From Eubacteriales bacterium (GTDB lineage Bacteria; Bacillota; Clostridia; Christensenellales; Aristaeellaceae), in NCBI GenBank assembly GCA_028701335.1, contig JAQVQY010000008.1, positions 1 through 40,198 of the forward strand: a stretch of 40,198 nucleotides of DNA, in the 5' to 3' direction. The translations under genes and the position numbers were made by a program. The notes beneath the pieces were generated by a model. The model was not told where the DNA came from. It was given only the letters and a program-made list of their open reading frames with translations, and did not search any database. Shown here piece by piece: positions 8,579 through 17,419 of the stretch. Within the stretch, counting starts at the first letter, position 1, and every line of letters begins with the position of its first letter.

Positions 8579-8911
8579 TTATATATTATAGGTTTTGATA
8601 TTCGACTCAATGAACTCTATTTCAGCGTTACTTAATTTATATTTCAAATATAATTCCTTGTCAGTCCAGCTCTTTGAAAAATCTTGAATAGGTACGAACT
8701 CGTATGCCGATGGAGAAAGCATTTGTGTGTAACTCTTTATCGCCACCAGCATCCTGAAAATCTTACTAATACAATAAGTAACCAATTTTTTCGCTTCTAC
8801 TTCCATCATCTGAGCGCACAGCCATTCCAACATGTTGAGCATCGGGTCTTCCATCCCCATAAACCGGAATAGCATACTTTGGAAATTCGTGGTATCCTTG
8901 CCTTGAGCCAT
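8579..8911 (-). pseudogene. Chimeric ORF: N-terminus of an IS256-family transposase joined to the C-terminal tail of a restriction-modification methylase
   Basis: MAQGKDTTNFQSMLFRFMGMEDPMLNMLEWLCAQMMEVEA resembles IS256-family N-termini; LVTYCISKIFRMLVAIKSYTQ...YEFVPIQDFSKSWTDKELYLKYKLSNAEIEFIESNIK resembles Eco57I-like/N6-adenine methylase C-termini; intact RBS AAGGAGGAGAACC. Confidence 0.6.
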
Positions 8912-9100
8912 TGGTTCTCCTCCTTGTGAATGTCTTAGCAACATCAATTGTAGCGGAGTCCCAGTGGCTTGCCCATATCCTTTCATCCTGGGCTAAGTTG
9001 CGAACATTAGTGTACTCTATCGGTCATTCAGGTGGTCATTGGCAATGGGTCTGGCTGCCTGTAAGCGGGGAAACGCATTTTTCAGCAGGCCCTATATGAA

Positions 9101-9135
9101 AAAGGCGGGTTCGGCTTTTCGCAAAACCCGCCTTT
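9101..9135. terminator. Strong hairpin, probable terminator between the accessory zone and the sugar operon
   Basis: AAAGGCGGGTT-cggcttttcgcaa-AACCCGCCTTT. Confidence 0.7.
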
Positions 9136-9180
9136 GACCGTTATTATAAGGATCGCATCAAGTCCTGCTAAGAATAATAA

Positions 9181-10128
9181 TTATTTCTTCAGTTTTGCCA
9201 AGAATTCGGCCGCATTTTCAGGTGTGCAAACATCACCGCCGACTTTGATCCAGCTTTCAACGGACTCCCCGTCCAGATACGCTTTTACCGCCTCAATTAC
9301 GCCTGATCCCTGGCCTGGAAGATCCTGGTTGAGCGTAGCGCTGATTTGCCCGTCAAGGACTGCCTGCAAACCTTCAGGCGCACCGTCAAATCCTGAGATC
9401 AGCATTTCTCCTTCACGGCCGGCTGCTGAGATCGCATTGTATGCGCCGATCGCCATTTCATCATTAAGAGCGATTACGAGGTCGATTTCGGAATATTTGA
9501 CAAGGAAACTTTCCATGATCTCCTGCGCGTTCGCACGGGAAAATTTCCCTTCCTGGCTGTCAAGGAGCACAACGCGATCGTCTTCAGCAATGGCTGCTTC
9601 GATTCCGGCGATGCGGTCCAGTGTTGTTTGGCCAGTCCGGTTTCCGTCAATGATAATCAGGTTAATTTTTTCCAGGTCGCTGAGTTTTCCAAACATGTAC
9701 TGGGCAATATCGTAACCGCCTTTTTCATTGCCCACGCCGACAAAGGTCACAATATCTTCAGGGTTTTTCACAAATGCGCGTGTATTCGTGGTAAAAACGG
9801 GGATACCGGCCTCAAGGGCTTTTTCTATGGCGGGGACGATTCCGGCGGAGTCGACAGGCGCAATGCAAATTGCATCAACCTGCTTTTCGATTGCGTCAAG
9901 CATGGCATTGTACTGCTCATCGGCGTTTTGTGTTTCCAGAGGCGAGTTTTCAGTTACTTTAACACCGATTTTTTCACCGGCCGCGATTGCGGCAGAAGCA
10001 AGGTAACGCCAGCCAGCTGAGGTATTGTCTTTGAGGATCAGAGTAACTTCATATTCCGCGGCATTCACACTTACGACACCGGCGACCAGCAAGGCCGCAA
10101 CCAACAGGTAACCCAGGAATCTTTTCAT
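9181..10128 (-). CDS. Ribose-type sugar ABC transporter substrate-binding protein (RbsB-like)
   Basis: Signal peptide MKRFLGYLLVAALLVAGVVSVNA; periplasmic-binding fold AAIAAGEKIGVKV, DAICIAPVDSAGIVPAIEKALEAGIPVFTTNT. Confidence 0.9.
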   Translation of the reverse strand: MKRFLGYLLVAALLVAGVVSVNAAEYEVTLILKDNTSAGWRYLASAAIAAGEKIGVKVTENSPLETQNADEQYNAMLDAIEKQVDAICIAPVDSAGIVPAIEKALEAGIPVFTTNTRAFVKNPEDIVTFVGVGNEKGGYDIAQYMFGKLSDLEKINLIIIDGNRTGQTTLDRIAGIEAAIAEDDRVVLLDSQEGKFSRANAQEIMESFLVKYSEIDLVIALNDEMAIGAYNAISAAGREGEMLISGFDGAPEGLQAVLDGQISATLNQDLPGQGSGVIEAVKAYLDGESVESWIKVGGDVCTPENAAEFLAKLKK

Positions 10129-10177
10129 AGTAGAACCTCCTCGACATAATATATACTCTCTGCATAAGCAGAAAATA

Positions 10178-11137
10178 TCAGGTTTTTCTAACAGACGCGT
10201 TCCGGTCAACCAAAACGGAAAGGATAATAACCACTCCGCTGATACCGACTTGCCAATTTGAATCAACCCCAAGCAGGGTCATGCCATTGGAAACCAGGGT
10301 AAGAATAAGCGCGCCGATAACGACCCCTAATACGTTGCCGTTCCCGCCCCGGAAGGAGATGCCCCCGATTGCAGCGGCGGCAATTGCTGTCTGCGCAAAT
10401 TCGGCGCCGATGGTCGGCTCAGCCGCATTGAGTCGAGAGGTATATACGATCCCGGCAATCCCGGCGATTAGACTTGATAGAACATAGGTCGTGATTAATG
10501 TTTTGTTGACTGGGATTCCGGAATACCTGGCACTTTCCCTGTTGGAACCAACTGCATAAACCCGGTAGCCAAAGGTGGTCTTGTTTAATGTGAAGCTGAT
10601 GATCAGAAGCAGAATTACGGCGATGATAATGGGCATGGGAATTCCGAATAATTGCCCTCCTCCTATAAACCTGAAATCTTCTGTGAAGTTACTGTAAACA
10701 AGACCGCTTGTCAGCAGATAGGCTAAACCCCGCACTATCTGTTGCACACCGAACGTGGCCAGAAAGGGTGGCAAGTGCAGGAAAACGATGCAAAAGCCAT
10801 TGACAAGACCTATAAGGATGCTGACAGCAAGCATGCCTGTTATCCCCATAATCATTGAGGCAGTCGATTGGCCAACCTGAAAAAACTTGCCAAAGAGGAT
10901 CGAGGTAAGCGCAATTGTAGCGCCTATTGACAGGTCAATGCCGCCGACCAACATGCACAGCGCAACGCCAATAGCCATCATTAAAGTGAGTGAAGTAATT
11001 CTAAGCACATTGATTATGTTTGCCGCACTGGCAAAGGAAGGAGAAACAATCACCAGGGAAAGGAAAATAATTGCCAAAGCTGTCAGCCTTGAAAGTGTAT
11101 CCAATCGCGGCTTAAGCAATCCCCAGTATTTTTTCAT
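10178..11137 (-). CDS. Sugar ABC transporter permease (RbsC-like)
   Basis: IALCMLVGGIDLSIGATIALTSI, AAAAIGGISFRGGNGNVLGVVIGALILTLVSNGM. Confidence 0.9.
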   Translation of the reverse strand: MKKYWGLLKPRLDTLSRLTALAIIFLSLVIVSPSFASAANIINVLRITSLTLMMAIGVALCMLVGGIDLSIGATIALTSILFGKFFQVGQSTASMIMGITGMLAVSILIGLVNGFCIVFLHLPPFLATFGVQQIVRGLAYLLTSGLVYSNFTEDFRFIGGGQLFGIPMPIIIAVILLLIISFTLNKTTFGYRVYAVGSNRESARYSGIPVNKTLITTYVLSSLIAGIAGIVYTSRLNAAEPTIGAEFAQTAIAAAAIGGISFRGGNGNVLGVVIGALILTLVSNGMTLLGVDSNWQVGISGVVIILSVLVDRNASVRKT

Positions 11138-12180
11138 ACGAATCTCCTGCGGTTTCTCAAGGTATCAACTGATACAACTGCTATAAGAACACATCCAATA
11201 GCTATCATCTGGATAGAATTGGACATCCCAATCATATTAAAGCCATTTTTCATGACAGAGATAATCAGAGCGCCTATGAGTGTGCGTCCCGGTGTACTTC
11301 GGCCGCCCGACATGGCTGCACCTCCAACGACTGCAGCAGCAATCCCGTCAAACTCCAGACCAAGCCCGTTTTGCGCGCTGGCAGACGTCAGCCTCGAGGT
11401 GAAGATGATGCCTGTAAAGGCCGCAATCATGCCTCCGTAGAGAAAAACCCTGTATCGGGTAAGCACGGTATTGATTCCGGATAATGCCGCCGACTCATTA
11501 TTTCCTCCGATAGCGTAGACATATGTTCCGAAGCGCGTTTTTTTCATGACGAAACTGAAGAAGATATACAACAGCAGCATAATAATCATGCTTATAGGCA
11601 ACAAACCAATGGAGCGCCGTCCTATCTGTACATTCAGCAGGGAACCGTTGCCTATGAACTCAAATAACGGGAGTCCATTAATGCGGATTGTTGTCCCGCC
11701 TGCAATCACACGGGAGAAAGTTTCGCAAATTTTATACATACCAAGGGTTACAATGAAAGAGGGGATCTTTGTGCGGGCAAGAATCAGCCCGTTCATGCTT
11801 CCGATGGCTGCCCCTGCGGCAATTGCCGCAGTTACTGCGATGAGAAGAAGGAAAACCGGATTATTATTGCGAATCTGGCTGAACAGCGGGATGTCCCAGG
11901 TTAGAATTTTGGCGGTGATCATACCCGAAAGGGACACAATACCACCCAATGAGAGGTCTACGCCGGTTGAACAGATTGCCAGGTAGGAAGCCAGGGCAAC
12001 TATCCCTACGCCGCTTGAACACTGCACAATCACATTCATGATATTTGATACGGTAAAATACTTGTCTGATAATAAAGAAAAAAACAGAATCATTCCAAAT
12101 AGCAGGAAAACCGTGGCCGGTACTTTATGATAGTAGTGAGCAAGGGTTTCCCTTCTGCTCCGCAATGATTGGCTATTCAC
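11134..12180 (-). CDS. Sugar ABC transporter permease (RbsC-like), second subunit
   Basis: CSTGVDLSLGGIVSLSGM, IAAAVVGGAAMSGGRSTPGRTLIGALIISVMKNGFNMIG; 4-nt overlap with neighbours. Confidence 0.9.
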   Translation of the reverse strand: MNSQSLRSRRETLAHYYHKVPATVFLLFGMILFFSLLSDKYFTVSNIMNVIVQCSSGVGIVALASYLAICSTGVDLSLGGIVSLSGMITAKILTWDIPLFSQIRNNNPVFLLLIAVTAAIAAGAAIGSMNGLILARTKIPSFIVTLGMYKICETFSRVIAGGTTIRINGLPLFEFIGNGSLLNVQIGRRSIGLLPISMIIMLLLYIFFSFVMKKTRFGTYVYAIGGNNESAALSGINTVLTRYRVFLYGGMIAAFTGIIFTSRLTSASAQNGLGLEFDGIAAAVVGGAAMSGGRSTPGRTLIGALIISVMKNGFNMIGMSNSIQMIAIGCVLIAVVSVDTLRNRRRFV

Positions 12181-13694
12181 GCGACTACCCCTCCTGCTGC
12201 AAAGGCGATTATCTCCTCCTGTGTCACATGGCTGTCCTTGAACTCTTTGACTATTCGCCCTTCCCTCATCACGTATATCCGGTCAGCGATGGTCAGCAGT
12301 TCAGGCAGGTCTGATGAAATGACCAGGATTCCCTTCCCATTCCTGGCCAGGTCATCAATAAGGAAATGAATCTCCTCTTTCGCGCCTACATCAACCCCCC
12401 TGGTTGGCTCATCAAATATCAGAAAATCCGATTCTGTCGCAAGCCACTTGGCGAGTACGACTTTTTGCTGATTTCCGCCAGACAGGTTACTCACATTGCG
12501 CTTGGTATCGGGAGTGATAATCCGAAGACGCTTGCGGTAGTTTTCCGCAATATCTTTTTCCTTTTTCCTCCTGACAATTCCCATCGGGAACAGCATGCTT
12601 AACGCTGCATGTACAATATTTGTCCTAATAGGAAGATTGAGCGAAAGGCCTTGCTCTTTCCGGTTTTCCGGAAGAAATCCGGCTTTTCTCATCACGCACT
12701 TGCCGGGTGAACTTTTTTCTAATTCCCTGCCAAAAAGCGCAATATAACCTTTGCTGCGGCGCTTGATGCCGAAAATTGTCTGGGCAAGTTCCGTTCTGCC
12801 CGAGCCGACAAGCCCGGCAATGCCAACGATTTCGCCTCGGCGGACGTTAATGGAGATATCCTGGAGCAGTTTTCTGTCCCAGAGGCCCCGCACCTCCAAT
12901 GCCATGCTTTCCTGAACCGTGTTCTCCTCTCGGATTCTTTCCCGTTGAATCTCCCTGCCGACCATTAATCGTATCAACTCGTCCATGCTTGCCTCGCTCA
13001 CAAGCCTGGTTCCCACAGTCTGTCCATCGCGCAATACGGTTATCCGATCTCCAATTTTGTACACTTCATGCAATCTGTGCGAGATGTAGATTATTGAGAC
13101 ACCACGTGCCTTCAGCCTGAAGATGGTGTCAAATAATGTGTTGATTTCGTTTTCACTTAATGTCGCAGTCGGTTCATCCATGATAAGGATTTCCGAATCA
13201 AACGACAACGCTTTCGCCAGTTCAACAAGCTGCTGATGAGCTACGCCAAGCAACTCGACTTTATCCGTGGCGGAAATTCCAGTGTTCAGGGAGTCAAGGA
13301 TCGCTTGTGCATCTGCGTTGAGCTTCTTGCGGTCCAAAACACCCCTGCTGGAAACGGGCTCTCTTCCCAGGAAAATGTTCTGCGCAACAGTAAGGTTGGG
13401 AACCAGATTGAACTCCTGAAAAATAATTGCGATACGTGCAAGTTGCGCATCTCTCGTATTTTGAAATTCCACTTTTTTGCCGTTGAGGTAGATTTCTCCG
13501 CTGTCCTGCTGATAAACGCCTGACAGCACTTTCATGAGCGTAGACTTGCCGGCACCATTTTCACCGATCAAAACGTGGACTTCACCCTTACACAAGTCAA
13601 ACGATACATTATCCAGAGCTTTAACTCCCGGAAACTCCTTACAGACATTTTGTACTTTCAGGAACGGCTCAACCGCCTTCTCAGTATTTTCCAT
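12177..13694 (-). CDS. Sugar ABC transporter ATP-binding protein with two ATPase domains (RbsA/MglA-like)
   Basis: GENGAGKSTLMKVLSG, LIMDEPTATLSENE, LSGGNQQKVVLAKWLATESDFLIFDEPTRGVDVGAKEEI. Confidence 0.93.
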   Translation of the reverse strand: MENTEKAVEPFLKVQNVCKEFPGVKALDNVSFDLCKGEVHVLIGENGAGKSTLMKVLSGVYQQDSGEIYLNGKKVEFQNTRDAQLARIAIIFQEFNLVPNLTVAQNIFLGREPVSSRGVLDRKKLNADAQAILDSLNTGISATDKVELLGVAHQQLVELAKALSFDSEILIMDEPTATLSENEINTLFDTIFRLKARGVSIIYISHRLHEVYKIGDRITVLRDGQTVGTRLVSEASMDELIRLMVGREIQRERIREENTVQESMALEVRGLWDRKLLQDISINVRRGEIVGIAGLVGSGRTELAQTIFGIKRRSKGYIALFGRELEKSSPGKCVMRKAGFLPENRKEQGLSLNLPIRTNIVHAALSMLFPMGIVRRKKEKDIAENYRKRLRIITPDTKRNVSNLSGGNQQKVVLAKWLATESDFLIFDEPTRGVDVGAKEEIHFLIDDLARNGKGILVISSDLPELLTIADRIYVMREGRIVKEFKDSHVTQEEIIAFAAGGVVA

Positions 13695-13710
13695 ACGCTT
13701 CAGATGAATG

Positions 13711-14862
13711 CTATATCACTTCGAGCATTCCGGGGCGTGAGTACTGAACACCATTTATTGTAGCCCTTATCTCCGGGAATGTGACCGGATATGTGATGAA
13801 CATCGGGCCACGCTCTGTGACAATGAATCCATCCTCTGTCTTGGTTCCAGTAATGGATGGGTTGTAGCCATAACATTGGTTCAGGCGCACCACCTCATGA
13901 GAAGAAGGGGCAATCAGATAGAAGCCATTCGTGTAGCTTTGGGGCCCTCCCTGATGGTGCAGTCTCCACATATCCGGATACCCCGCGATTTCGTACAGTT
14001 TCTTTGACAACTCAAGGATCTGCAAATCATCCACTCCTGGTTTTGTTGCGTCAGCCATAAGGTTCTCAATTTCAACCGTCTGCTCATACTGTGCTTTTAG
14101 TTCCTCTGGCGCCTTGCCAAAGTATGCCATTCGTGTAATTTTTGTAATCAAGCCTTTATAACGCGCGTTACATGATATCATAAGGTATTTTTCGAGCTTT
14201 TTGCTGGTGGGAACAGGATGGCGGTGATCATATATGCGTTGATCGGTAGCGACCAGGAAGAGTACCGGCTCAAGCCCTTCCTTCCACATTTCTTCTGCCA
14301 AGCCTCCGGCAATCGCGATCTCCGTATCGCCTGGACGTATGCTTGGGATAAATCCTTCAATAACGCGTGAAAAAGTCTTGCCGAGATGAAGATATCGGGC
14401 GATTTCATTGACACACAATACCTTTTGGCGGTTTAAAATGATCGGATTTGCATCCACTGCTCCCGGAAGCGGGACGTCTGATGCCAAACTCCCATTCCCA
14501 AGCAAACGCTGCAGTTGCCCGGTGGTCTCATCCTCATACCAGTTAAACGTAATGGGTTCAAACCCCAACTCCTCCAGCATTTCTTCTTCCTTCATGCGTT
14601 TTTCCTCGATATTGTTGCAGAAGAAAAATAATTTGCTGTCTGTTACCAGAATCGCACAGACGCCGTCTTCCTTATACCGCGTCACGATATTATCTCCGCC
14701 TGCAGTAAGCCAGGCAAAGTTCTCAGACTTCCTGATATAAACCGCTTTCCAATCTTCCCGCGCCATGTCTGCGCGAAGAAGCCGGACTTTTTTGTCAATC
14801 TCTGCACGCCTTCCGGAAATCGTGTTATCCATAATATACTGATCACGCATCATATTTTTCAT
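13711..14862 (-). CDS. M24 family (creatinase/Xaa-Pro peptidase-fold) protein with degenerate metal site
   Basis: Creatinase N-terminal domain and M24-like core (SCNARYKGLITKITRMAYFG, HHQGGPQSYTNGF, LNQCYGYNPSITGTKTEDGFIVTERG). Confidence 0.75.
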   Translation of the reverse strand: MKNMMRDQYIMDNTISGRRAEIDKKVRLLRADMAREDWKAVYIRKSENFAWLTAGGDNIVTRYKEDGVCAILVTDSKLFFFCNNIEEKRMKEEEMLEELGFEPITFNWYEDETTGQLQRLLGNGSLASDVPLPGAVDANPIILNRQKVLCVNEIARYLHLGKTFSRVIEGFIPSIRPGDTEIAIAGGLAEEMWKEGLEPVLFLVATDQRIYDHRHPVPTSKKLEKYLMISCNARYKGLITKITRMAYFGKAPEELKAQYEQTVEIENLMADATKPGVDDLQILELSKKLYEIAGYPDMWRLHHQGGPQSYTNGFYLIAPSSHEVVRLNQCYGYNPSITGTKTEDGFIVTERGPMFITYPVTFPEIRATINGVQYSRPGMLEVI

Positions 14863-14873
14863 TTCCTTTCCAA

Positions 14874-15662
14874 TTACTTTAACATTGTTAATACTTCGGC
14901 GATCACTTCTTCATCCGGCTTTCCTGAAGGAGAGAACTCAAAGCCGACAATCCCTGAATAGCCGGTATCTTTTAGCGCTTTGATAATGTTGGCATAGTTT
15001 AGTTCGCCGGTCCCTGGCTGGTGGCGCCCAGGCACGTCAGCAATATGGAAGTGACCGAAATATTTGGCGTTAGCCTTAATAGTTTCAATGATATTGCCTT
15101 CCATTATCTGCATGTGATAGGCATCGTAAAGCAACTTGACGGACGGGCTTCCAACAGCCCGGATTATTTCCACCCCCTCCGCCGTGGAGGACAAAGAGTA
15201 ACCCGCGTGATCCACAATTGTATTGAGTGGTTCAATTACCAGCGTCACCTCCGCCTCTTCCGCTATGGGAGCAAGCTCATGGAGTACAGAAATGGTATTC
15301 TCCCTCATTTCCGATGGGGAAATCAAATATTGATGAGGCTTTACGCTCCGGTCTTCCTGCATGATATCCGACATGCAAAATACGGCTTTCGCCTTAAGCC
15401 TCGATGCGAGCACGATTGATTTTTTCAAGTCCTCTATGTAAATATCCCTGTCATTCTTGTCGACCATAACTCCGCGGATGCTGCCTTGAAAGGATGCGAT
15501 TTTGATCTGCGCTTCTTCTGCTGCACGCTCAATGGCATCAACATCCTTGCCAGCCCAATCCCAGAACTCCACATAGTCGAATCCCGCTTCTTTTGCTTTC
15601 TTGAATCGATCCAAAAAATGTTCCTTTAGAAAAATCATCTCAATGCAACACGAGAATTCCAT
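14874..15662 (-). CDS. Hydroxypyruvate isomerase-like TIM-barrel sugar isomerase/epimerase
   Basis: VTLVIEPLNTIVDHAGY, VKLLYDAYHMQIMEGNI, GHFHIADVPGRHQPGTGELNYANI, VGFEFSPSGKPDE. Confidence 0.85.
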   Translation of the reverse strand: MEFSCCIEMIFLKEHFLDRFKKAKEAGFDYVEFWDWAGKDVDAIERAAEEAQIKIASFQGSIRGVMVDKNDRDIYIEDLKKSIVLASRLKAKAVFCMSDIMQEDRSVKPHQYLISPSEMRENTISVLHELAPIAEEAEVTLVIEPLNTIVDHAGYSLSSTAEGVEIIRAVGSPSVKLLYDAYHMQIMEGNIIETIKANAKYFGHFHIADVPGRHQPGTGELNYANIIKALKDTGYSGIVGFEFSPSGKPDEEVIAEVLTMLK

Positions 15663-16284
15663 AACTTCACCTACTCTTTAGTTTTCACATCCAGCGTATT
15701 CACTTCTTCTCAATTCGTTCTGCGTGACGGGCTTCCAATGATATATGAGAAGAAATGCTAATAACGAGACTATACCGTGTCTATTCAGGCGTTGTCAAGT
15801 GCTGTGGATGCTTTTTGTTTATTTGGTGATTTATCCAGTCGCATGAATATTATTATGATGTATTTGTGAAGCCGATACTGTGTTCCATCAATTGGATGAC
15901 GAAATCCGGCAAATACAACTGGAGCAAAATTTTACGTGTATATCGAAAACGGGCACGCGATATTGAAACCGGAATTCCCGTTTTCCCAAGAAATCACCGG
16001 GTTTTTATCGTTCTCCTCTATATCTTGTTGGCTGGAGCCTCCCCATGATTTTACGGAGCATGTAAGTACGCAAAACTCACAGCAGAAAAGCGGTTTCCTG
16101 CAATTATTTTATGCATTTCGATTAATAATTATAGGATTATATAACACAAATAACATTCTGCTGTTGACAAAGGGAATTTGATAGGATATTGTAACAATCG
16201 ACAGAATGCAAAAACGCGGGACCGATAACATGTTCAATCCGAACTCAATTGGCGGATGCCAATTAGTAAATAGGAGGGAAAATC

Positions 16285-17286
16285 ATGAAAAGACTCGTCG
16301 TTATCCTTATCGCCGGTGTGATTCTGCTGGGTATGTCCTCTGGGTTCGCTGAGAACGATCCCTTTATCCAGGACATGGTGATCGCGCACTTGCCAAAAAC
16401 CGTCGGTGGCGCTTGGTTTACCCGCATGTACCAGGGGTTTGGCCAATACTCGGGAATGTCTGGTTCGGAAACATTCCAAATTGGCCCGAGCACAGGTGAT
16501 GCTGCTGCCCACAACGCAAACGTACAGGACCTTGTTGCCCAGGGTGTGGACGCTATCTGTGTCGTGCCATACGCGCCGGAGCAAATTGACGCTGAACTCG
16601 GCAAAGCACGCGCTGAAGGAACCATCGTTATTTCCAATGAAGGGACCAAGCTTCAGAATATTGATTATGATCTGGAAGCTTTCGATAATACGAAGTTTGG
16701 TCAAGGTGCTGCTGAACTCCTTGGCGAAGGCATGGGAGGCAAGGGTTCAATCATCGTTTTTGTCGGCAGCCTGGGCTCGACTGCCCATATGTCTTGGGCA
16801 AACAGCATAGTGGATACGATCCAAGCCAAATATCCAGATATCCAAGTGGCGAATAAAGACGGTGTCTTCATCGAAACCGGCAACAACGCTGCCAACTCAT
16901 ATGAGAAGGCCAAGGAAGCATTAAAAGCCTATCCGGAAGCCACCGGAATCTTCTGCCCATCAGCAACGGATACTCCATCTATCGCCCGTGCTATTCAGGA
17001 AGCTGGGTTGACGAACCAAATCACTTACGTTGCTGTCGGACTTCCCAACGCCGTACGCACTTATGTAAAGAGCGGAGACCTGGATGTAGTGGTATGCTGG
17101 GATCCAGCGGATGTTGGTTTGGCAATGTGCAAACTTGCTGCGGCGGCAAAATCAGGCTACGAAGTAAAAACAGGTGATGATCTTGGGGTGTTTGGATTCA
17201 ATAACGTAATAGTAGAGGGCAAAGTGGTTATGGGGTCCGAATGGCGTGTTCTCACGGCTGCGGAAATTGACGATTTTAACTACTAA
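16285..17286 (+). CDS. Sugar ABC transporter substrate-binding protein (RhaS/LsrB-like)
   Basis: Signal peptide MKRLVVILIAGVILLGMSSGFA; NANVQDLVAQGVDAICVVPYAPEQIDAELGKARAEGTIVIS; RBS aggaggg. Confidence 0.88.
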   Translation: MKRLVVILIAGVILLGMSSGFAENDPFIQDMVIAHLPKTVGGAWFTRMYQGFGQYSGMSGSETFQIGPSTGDAAAHNANVQDLVAQGVDAICVVPYAPEQIDAELGKARAEGTIVISNEGTKLQNIDYDLEAFDNTKFGQGAAELLGEGMGGKGSIIVFVGSLGSTAHMSWANSIVDTIQAKYPDIQVANKDGVFIETGNNAANSYEKAKEALKAYPEATGIFCPSATDTPSIARAIQEAGLTNQITYVAVGLPNAVRTYVKSGDLDVVVCWDPADVGLAMCKLAAAAKSGYEVKTGDDLGVFGFNNVIVEGKVVMGSEWRVLTAAEIDDFNY

Positions 17287-17349
17287 TGTCGCGTAATGTT
17301 GGGACAATAATGGTGCTTCTGAAGATCTGTTTACAGACGATATGATATT

Positions 17350-17391
17350 GGGAGATGCGGATAAAAAGCATTATCCGCATCTCCCTTATTG
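17350..17391 (+). terminator. Intra-operonic hairpin between SBP and ATPase genes (attenuator/mRNA stabiliser)
   Basis: Perfect 15-bp stem GGGAGATGCGGATAA-aaagca-TTATCCGCATCTCCC then TTATTGTTGTT. Confidence 0.85.
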
Positions 17392-17419
17392 TTGTTGGAT
17401 TCAGGCGAGGTAAAGAACT

